Part shown: positions 58,492-64,000 of the stretch, piece by piece | Layout: each line of letters opens with the position of its first letter | Position numbering within the stretch: position 1 is the first letter of the stretch | DNA from: CAWFKW01 sp963816535 | Lineage (GTDB): Bacteria > Bacteroidota > Ignavibacteria > Tepidaquicellales > OLB5 | DNA length: 64,000 nt | Assembly: GCA_963816535.1 (NCBI GenBank) | Contig: CAWFKW010000003.1 | Location: 992,001-1,056,000, forward strand | Direction: 5' to 3' | The notes under the pieces: generated by a model | Seen by the model: the letters and a program-made list of their open reading frames with translations, nothing else | Told to the model about the DNA's origin: nothing | Database searches by the model: none | Translations under genes and position numbers: made by a program

Positions 58492-58972
58492 CGACCCCGA
58501 ATGGGGTCGAACGTTTGTAGATTAGATTTCTATAAACCATGCCTTCGGCTTGGCGCAGCATGCGACCCCGTACGGGGTCGAACCGTAAATAGTGGTGTCA
58601 GGAGTTTCCTCCAGACACGCGTCAGGCCGGAAGACCTGACGGCACATCCACAAGGGCGTTCTTTCCTGCCTGCAGCCCTCCATAGGCGGGTAAACAGGCA
58701 GGCGAACGCCCTACAGTAAAGACGTTTAATTTTTTTTGGGGAGCGCCCTAACTATCCAGGGCTTTTCGTAGAAAGGTGAACTGGCAGGGATAACCCGAAA
58801 ATTCTCTTTGTGCTCTTTGTGTTTATGGTTTTGTGTGCTTTGTGTCTATAACTCTGCGTTCTTTGTGTTGAGCTGTTGTTATTCGTGCCACGACTAAGAT
58901 AAAAATTTAAGTCGTAGCACGAAGTTATGATTTATTTTTATTCATCCGATGAGCGCTGGAGTCATCGGATGA
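58492..58972. repeat. Palindrome-dense non-coding block
   Basis: Two related palindromes CGACCCCGAATGGGGTCG (58492-58509) and CGACCCCGTACGGGGTCG (58563-58580); a hairpin GTGTCAGGAG-TTTC-CTCCAGACAC (58595-58618); GTCAGG-CCGGAAGA-CCTGAC (58621-58640); a long nested stem GGGCGTTC...GAACGCCC (58654-58711) with CCTGCCTG/CAGGCAGG inside; CTTTGTG-type words (58802-58875); and CATCCGATGA/TCATCGGATG (about 58945-58971). Most are back to back. No gene is seen in 58147-59071. Confidence 0.85.
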
Positions 58973-59001
58973 AAGACGATCTGTTTATTATTTATTATTT
59001 A

Positions 59002-59029
59002 TTAATTGCTAACTGTTAACTGCTAATCG
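59002..59029. repeat. 7-bp repeat array, short copy
   Basis: TTAATTG, CTAACTG, TTAACTG, CTAATCG in direct tandem, 43 bases from the TonB receptor stop. It has the same unit as the longer array at 61800-61855 on the other side of that gene. Confidence 0.8.
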
Positions 59030-59071
59030 TTGAGATTCGGCGGTAGCCGAACCGAAATCCCGCTTGCGGGA

Positions 59072-61513
59072 CTAACGGTTGTTGCCGCTATCCTGCGAGT
59101 CGTTATCCTCGTTCGAGTTGCGTTTTGTTTTGTTGTTTTGATGATACTGCTGGTTTGTGTTGCCGAAATTGAAGCTCACGTTCAGCGATACCTGCCGGGA
59201 ATCCCAGTTATTGTTAAATGATGTTACATACCCTGCGCCGTTTGTCTGCGTTTCCCAGTTGTTGCCCCTGAATATGTCGTTCGCCTTTAAGCTCAGGGTC
59301 AGCTTGTCATCAAGCAGCGTTTTGCTTATGCCGATATCAAAATCTGAATTCGGCCGTCTAATGCCCTGAGAGTTGACTTGTTTGCCTGTGTACGAATAAA
59401 ACGCTTCTATGTTAAACAGCTTGCCTATAACAAAGCTTGCCCTTATGTTAGCCTTCCATGAAAAACCTTCTTCCGCCGAGTAATCGGTAATAGCTTCCTG
59501 GTCAAATTTCGTATCGTAAAGGCTGAGAGTGGCGTTCAGGTTCATCCACCCGAGCGAGCTCGAATTGATAAGCAGGTCCATTCCATAAGCATTTGAGCCC
59601 GCGGCGTTGCGGAATGTAGTTAGCGATATTACGCTGTCTATCAGGTAGCTGTAGTTTGAAATAATGCCGTTGGTGCGCCTGTAGAACAGAAGCGGCGTAA
59701 CGGTTACCGCCTTTGTGAAAAACATGTAGCTGAGCTCATACGAATTCGTATATTCCGGGTTCAGATCCGGATTTCCCATCACGTAAAACCTTGCATCGTT
59801 TCGCCTCACAAACGGATTCATACGCCATATGTTCGGCCTTGTAATGCGCCGCGAAAAGCTAAACTGCAGCTGGTCGGCCGCGCCAATTTTTTGAGAAATG
59901 TTTACTGTCGGGAAATAATCAAGGTAGCTCTTAGTAAAGTTTGCTGAATTTGAGAACAGCTCGCCTTTTGAGTTTGTCTGTTCTAACCTCAGCCCCAATT
60001 TATAGCTGAGCTTATCGTTTATGGCGCCTGAAAAAACCCCGTATACCGCATTGATATATTCGCTCAGCTTGAAATGATTGGATACGGTCGCGTCTGTAAA
60101 GTATGAACTTATATTATAATTCATTGTATCGGACGTGTAGTTGTTATCGTTCGACCTGAAAGTTCCTTTGTACCCCGTTTCAAGCTTTGAAGTTTTTGAA
60201 AACGGGTGAGTGTAATCAACCTGGGCGTTAACGTTATAATTTTTGAGCTCTGTGCTGTCGCGCTGGTCAAACGGAATATTGTCGGCGGGCAGGTTGTTCG
60301 CGCCAAAATCATATCTTATCTGCGCAAGGTTGTTTGTGTTCCTGTTTCGCGAGAAAGAAAGGTCAGCGTTAAGCTCTCTTCCTTTATCGTCAATTTTGCT
60401 GTTGTAATACATGTCGGCATTTAAGCTCTGCCAGATACCTGATTGCTGCGCGTTTTCCATGAAGAAAGAGCTTAAGCTGTTAAATGCATCAAAGTTATCG
60501 CTTATGGATGTATCCGAATTCCCCCAGCGGCCTGTACTGTAATTGGCGTTAAGGCCAAACGTATGGCCGGGCGAAATCTCGTATTCAAGTCCGCCCTGCC
60601 CGTAAACATACTTGCTGTTCCCGTTGCCGCCGCCGAGATTTGTCAGCGATGAGTTGGGCGCAGAATACTGAGTAAACCCGTTATAATTGAAGGCAAAATT
60701 GTACAACCCGCTGTAAAGCGATGTAAAATAAGTAAGGTTTTTTTTCTTCATGTTCATGCTGAGCCCTGACCATCCCCTGAAGCGGTCGTTATAACTTCCG
60801 CCCACGTTTGCGTTACCGGTAAACCCAAGAGCGTCGTTTTTCTTCATCACGATGTTTATTATTCCCGTTACTCCTTCGGCTTCATACTTTGCGGGAGGGT
60901 TTGTTATAATCTCAACTTTCTCAATTGCATCAGCAGGCACCTGTTTAAGGCTTGCATATCGTGAAGGCTTATCGTCAACAAGTATTTTCACATTCTGGCT
61001 TCCGCGAAGAGAAACGTTATCGTTAATATCAACATCAACGAGCGGTGTTTTTTTCAGCACGTCAAGCGCCGTCCCGCCTTTTGAGAGCATTGACCCGCTG
61101 ACATTGAAAACTTTCTTGTCCCCCTCCAAAGTCATGAGCTGTTTACTGGCTTCAACGTCAATTTCATTTGTGGTTGCAGCGCCGGAACTCAGCTTCAGAG
61201 TATCAAATGACTGCGAGAGAGAGTTTTCGCCGATAACGATGTTATCAACATGCAGCTCCAGGTAACCGATGTAGCTTACCCTGAGGGAATACATGCCGAA
61301 CGGGATTCTCTCCAGCGTAAACCCGCCGTTTTTGCCTGTCACCGTCCCTGCAACAATGGCGCTATCCCCTGTTTTTGAAAGCTTCACAACCGCTTCAGCG
61401 AGAGGCGAGTTGTCCTTTGAATCTGCCACTCTGCCTGTTATCCTGCCTGACTGCTGGGCATTTATATGCCCTGAGAATATCAGGACAATTAATAAAATTG
61501 TCAGATTTTTCAT
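59072..61513 (-). CDS. Oar-like TonB-dependent outer membrane receptor
   Basis: An 813-residue protein with a signal peptide (MKNLTILLIVLIFSGHINA). A carboxypeptidase-regulatory-like domain follows (GRITGRVADSKDNSPLAEAV, GGFTLERIPFGMYSLRVSYI), then a plug domain (GTALDVLKKTPLVDVDINDN, VKILVDDKPSRYASLKQVPA, VEIITNPPAKYEAEGVTGII) and a large barrel. The C-terminus ends in an Asn/Gln/Lys-rich tail (NTNQQYHQNNKTKRNSNEDN) after FNFG, instead of the usual terminal aromatic strand, so the last residues are an unstructured appendage. Substrate unknown; no regulator or lipoprotein partner lies nearby. Both flanks have 7-bp repeat arrays. Confidence 0.87.
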   Translation of the reverse strand: MKNLTILLIVLIFSGHINAQQSGRITGRVADSKDNSPLAEAVVKLSKTGDSAIVAGTVTGKNGGFTLERIPFGMYSLRVSYIGYLELHVDNIVIGENSLSQSFDTLKLSSGAATTNEIDVEASKQLMTLEGDKKVFNVSGSMLSKGGTALDVLKKTPLVDVDINDNVSLRGSQNVKILVDDKPSRYASLKQVPADAIEKVEIITNPPAKYEAEGVTGIINIVMKKNDALGFTGNANVGGSYNDRFRGWSGLSMNMKKKNLTYFTSLYSGLYNFAFNYNGFTQYSAPNSSLTNLGGGNGNSKYVYGQGGLEYEISPGHTFGLNANYSTGRWGNSDTSISDNFDAFNSLSSFFMENAQQSGIWQSLNADMYYNSKIDDKGRELNADLSFSRNRNTNNLAQIRYDFGANNLPADNIPFDQRDSTELKNYNVNAQVDYTHPFSKTSKLETGYKGTFRSNDNNYTSDTMNYNISSYFTDATVSNHFKLSEYINAVYGVFSGAINDKLSYKLGLRLEQTNSKGELFSNSANFTKSYLDYFPTVNISQKIGAADQLQFSFSRRITRPNIWRMNPFVRRNDARFYVMGNPDLNPEYTNSYELSYMFFTKAVTVTPLLFYRRTNGIISNYSYLIDSVISLTTFRNAAGSNAYGMDLLINSSSLGWMNLNATLSLYDTKFDQEAITDYSAEEGFSWKANIRASFVIGKLFNIEAFYSYTGKQVNSQGIRRPNSDFDIGISKTLLDDKLTLSLKANDIFRGNNWETQTNGAGYVTSFNNNWDSRQVSLNVSFNFGNTNQQYHQNNKTKRNSNEDNDSQDSGNNR

Positions 61514-61799
61514 AACGAATTAAATTTGGTTTATGAATTATAGCAGAGGGCGGACATAAAGCTAAAGGCATGTGACGGGGATAAATCAACATATCACATA
61601 TAATTGCAGTCTCGGGGCAGGGAGCCTACTGCCTTTATAAATACTTAGATGTCATTGAGAGCGTTTTGGTTGCAAGAGGACATAGCAAAAATAGAAAATA
61701 ATAATTTACGAAGCAAGAAAAGGATTATCAGATTACAGATTGCAGATATTAAAGATTACAAATTAAAGATTTTAAGATTGCAGATCTGTTTATTATTTG

Positions 61800-61855
61800 T
61801 TAACTGTTAATTGTTAATTGTTAATTGCTAACTGTTAACTGCTAATTGTTAACTG
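61800..61855. repeat. 7-bp repeat array, 8 units
   Basis: Eight direct units of pattern (T/C)TAA(C/T)TG: TTAACTG, three TTAATTG, CTAACTG, TTAACTG, CTAATTG, TTAACTG, ending flush with the ftsK stop codon at 61856-61858. The remaining part of 61514-61799 holds AT-rich GATTACAGATT-like words and no gene. Confidence 0.85.
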
Positions 61856-64000
61856 TTATATAAGCTGGTCTAATTGGGCTTCGGAATCGACAAGCACGTC
61901 GCGGGCCTTGGAGCCGTCAAACGGACCGACAACGCCTGCCGTTTCAAGCTCGTCAACAATACGCGCTGCGCGGGCGTAACCTATCTTTAGTTTTCTTTGT
62001 AATAATGATACCGAACCCTGCTGGTATCTTACTATCACTCTTGCCGCTTCTTCAAACAGCTCGTCGCGCTCATCGGATTCGGAATATGATTTCTTTTTGC
62101 CGGAACTAATTGAGGGTAAGTCAAACGGGCGGGTAAATCCTTTTTGTGATTTTATGTAGTCGGTAAGTTTCTCAACTTCATCGGATGTAATGTACGGACT
62201 TTGAATCCTCATCGGCTTTCCAACGCCCGGCGGCAAATACAGCATATCGCCGTTGCCAAGAAGCTGGTCGGCGCCGTTCATATCAAGTATAGTACGGGAG
62301 TCGATTTTTGAATTTACCAGGTAGGCTATCCTTGCCGAGAAATTCGCTTTTATAACGCCGGTGATGACGTCAACCGACGGGCGCTGAGTGGCAAGTATTA
62401 AATGAATGCCAACGGCGCGCGCAAGCTGCGCAAGCCTGGCAATCGGCTCTTCAACTTCTCTTGCGGCAGTTATCATCAGGTCGGCAAGCTCGTCAATCAC
62501 AACCACAATATAAGGCATCTTGCCGTGTTTTATGTTTTCATCTTCCTTAAGCTTGCCCTCTGCAAATTTTTTATTATAATCAAAAATGTTTCTTACCGTT
62601 GCATTTGCAAGCCTTTCGTAGCGCTTCTCCATTTCTATCTCAAGGCTCTTGAGGGCGAGAACCGCATTCTGCGGAGTAGTAACTATTTTTTCGTCGTAAT
62701 CTTTTGAAACCGCAAGGTAATGATATTTTAATTTTGAATATAAATTCAGCTCGATCTTCTTGGGATCAATTAACAGCAGTTTTAGATCTGTCGGATGCAT
62801 TTTATAAAGCAGGCTTGCTAAAATAACATTTATCCCAACGCTTTTGCCAGAACCTGTTGAGCCTGCTATAAGCAGGTGGGGCATTTTTGCAAGGTCGTCA
62901 ACATACACTTCGCCCGAAATAGTTTTTCCGAATGCAATCGGAAGCTGGAAACCTGAGTCGTTAAACTTCTTTGAACCGATAACGCTCTTAATTTTTACAA
63001 GCTCGGCTTTTTGGTTTGGTATTTCAACGCCTACCGTGCCTTTACCCGGGATAGGAATAATCATTCTTATTCCTTTGGCTTTCATCGCAAGGGCAATATC
63101 ATCCTCAAGGCTTTCAATGCGGCTAAGCTTAACGTCTTCGGCCGGGACCAGTTCATATAATGTTACAACGGGGCCCGGAGTGGCGATAACTTTTTCAATT
63201 TTGACGCCGAAGTTAAGCAGCTTTGCCTGAAGCAGTCTGCCATTTTCTTTAAGCTCTTCATCAGAAATTACATCCTGCGCCGCCACCGGCTCATCCAAAA
63301 GGTCAAGTCCCGGTTGTTTATATGTTTCAAGCATTTCAACCGGCAGGTTCTCATCCGCTTCTGTTCCGGCTGACTCACCTTCTGAAGAAGGTTCTGAAAC
63401 CGGAATCTTTTTAACGGGTTTTATCGCGGCATCCTGCATGCCTTCCGTAACCGGGAGAACCTTTTCAATCTCAAGCTCTTTTTCTTCAGAATCTACGTCC
63501 GCAGTAATTTTTGTTTTTGCTTCCTTTATGAGTTCGTTACCGGAGGGCCGGTTTATTTTAGTATCTTTTATAAGATGTTCTTCTTCATCGTCTTCATGCT
63601 TCGTTTTGCCCAACCTCGATCTCAGTATTTTCTCGCGTTCAAGCTGAATAGCCGAGCGGCCGCTTTCTTTAGCTTTTTCTTCCTCGCGCTTTTCTTTCAT
63701 TTCTTCAAACGAGGCCGCAAACTTTTCCTTCATACCCATGAACATGAGCTTCATTCGCGCCAGGGTTTTAACTACATCGCGGTCCAGAAGCATAAAACCA
63801 AACAGGATAAGTAAAATTATCAGAACTAAATAACCCGGGAATGCGCCAATCATTGTGTATAGAATAGAAGAAAAATACTCACCGCTTGTGCCAATAAGCC
63901 TGTAAGTAATTTTATCCGGCCCAAGAGTTTGTTTCAGCATGCCGAACAGCGATGAAGTTAATATCATCATCACCAGAAGGTAAACGCTTAACTGGAGGAT
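61856..64000 (-). CDS. ftsK: DNA translocase FtsK/SpoIIIE, 5' end cut by window edge
   Basis: At least 714 codons, open through the right edge (ILQLSVYLLV precedes the first in-window start codon). The visible N-terminal part has two membrane helices (FSSILYTMIGAFPGYLVLII region) followed by a charged linker about 200 residues long. The motor has an alpha domain (LLNFGVKIEKVIATPGPVVT), Walker A AGSTGSGKSVGINVI, Walker B VVIDELADLMITA and ATQRPSVDVITG. The C-terminal gamma winged helix is RYQQGSVSLLQRKLKIGYAR and AGVVGPFDGSKARDVL. It pumps DNA at the septum for chromosome dimer resolution. Confidence 0.95.
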   Translation of the reverse strand: MLQLSVYLLVMMILTSSLFGMLKQTLGPDKITYRLIGTSGEYFSSILYTMIGAFPGYLVLIILLILFGFMLLDRDVVKTLARMKLMFMGMKEKFAASFEEMKEKREEEKAKESGRSAIQLEREKILRSRLGKTKHEDDEEEHLIKDTKINRPSGNELIKEAKTKITADVDSEEKELEIEKVLPVTEGMQDAAIKPVKKIPVSEPSSEGESAGTEADENLPVEMLETYKQPGLDLLDEPVAAQDVISDEELKENGRLLQAKLLNFGVKIEKVIATPGPVVTLYELVPAEDVKLSRIESLEDDIALAMKAKGIRMIIPIPGKGTVGVEIPNQKAELVKIKSVIGSKKFNDSGFQLPIAFGKTISGEVYVDDLAKMPHLLIAGSTGSGKSVGINVILASLLYKMHPTDLKLLLIDPKKIELNLYSKLKYHYLAVSKDYDEKIVTTPQNAVLALKSLEIEMEKRYERLANATVRNIFDYNKKFAEGKLKEDENIKHGKMPYIVVVIDELADLMITAAREVEEPIARLAQLARAVGIHLILATQRPSVDVITGVIKANFSARIAYLVNSKIDSRTILDMNGADQLLGNGDMLYLPPGVGKPMRIQSPYITSDEVEKLTDYIKSQKGFTRPFDLPSISSGKKKSYSESDERDELFEEAARVIVRYQQGSVSLLQRKLKIGYARAARIVDELETAGVVGPFDGSKARDVLVDSEAQLDQLI

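Overview
The window looks like a chromosomal segment of an Ignavibacteria-type member of the Bacteroidota/Chlorobi (FCB) group. The reasons are a secreted beta-propeller protein ending in a YPNPFNPETKI-type type IX secretion sorting domain, a PorV/PorQ-family outer-membrane protein, an Oar-like TonB-dependent receptor, a two-gene aftB/ubiA-like pair, and moderate GC with many small REP-like palindromes. The placement is inference; no rRNA or tRNA gene was seen.

Layout. 1-6.5 kb (minus): an rRNA methyltransferase running off the left edge, a DUF302 protein, a class V aminotransferase, a cystathionine gamma-lyase/synthase-type enzyme and a CBS-domain cystathionine beta-synthase (together reverse transsulfuration). 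A GxxExxY gene sits between these two enzymes, embedded in MITE-like CACAGAG/CTCTGTG repeats. 6.6-11.7 kb (minus): a decayed GNAT fragment, a small secreted protein, lysS, a GxxExxY remnant, rluB, scpB, scpA. 12-13.4 kb: a lone plus-strand secreted orphan. 13.6-21.3 kb (minus): PBP1A, a nucleoside deoxyribosyltransferase, lpxH, two nucleotide-sugar genes (wbpA-like, rfbB) and a beta-barrel protein.

21.4-26 kb is a conspicuously AT-rich accessory patch. An IS3-family element has cut off the N-terminus of a membrane-anchored protein whose intact paralogue lies 2 kb away. A metzincin-like metalloprotease gene is split by a one-base frameshift, and a C-terminal fragment of a paralogue lies between. 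26-31 kb (minus): five genes in the same direction combining two ATP-grasp-like proteins, a YbdK/GCS2 carboxylate-amine ligase, an M29 aminopeptidase and an Fn3-like lipoprotein. This could be an undescribed small-peptide pathway.

31-41 kb (minus): the type IX-secreted propeller protein, a 1260-residue NfnB-NfnA-like fusion flavoprotein, DUF971, nadA, a RelE/Phd-type toxin-antitoxin pair abutting nadA, and MoeB-rhodanese. 41.3-48.4 kb (plus): a MntA/HepT toxin-antitoxin pair, a methylmalonyl-CoA mutase-type large subunit without its B12 domain, a GT-C glycosyltransferase plus decaprenyl-phosphate phosphoribosyltransferase pair, a DMT transporter, acylphosphatase and a PorV-like protein.

48.4-64 kb (minus): a TPR protein, UDP-glucose dehydrogenase, DUF362, a flippase-like protein and LolA; then an AT-rich two-gene AAA ATPase plus subtilase cassette (candidate defence or conflict module) between two long gene-free stretches; then a TonB-dependent receptor bracketed by 7-bp repeat arrays, and ftsK, which runs off the right edge. 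The housekeeping genes are ordinary. The interest lies in the repeat/GxxExxY family, the AT-rich duplicated patch, the peptide-ligase cluster, the aftB-ubiA pair and the AAA-subtilase module.
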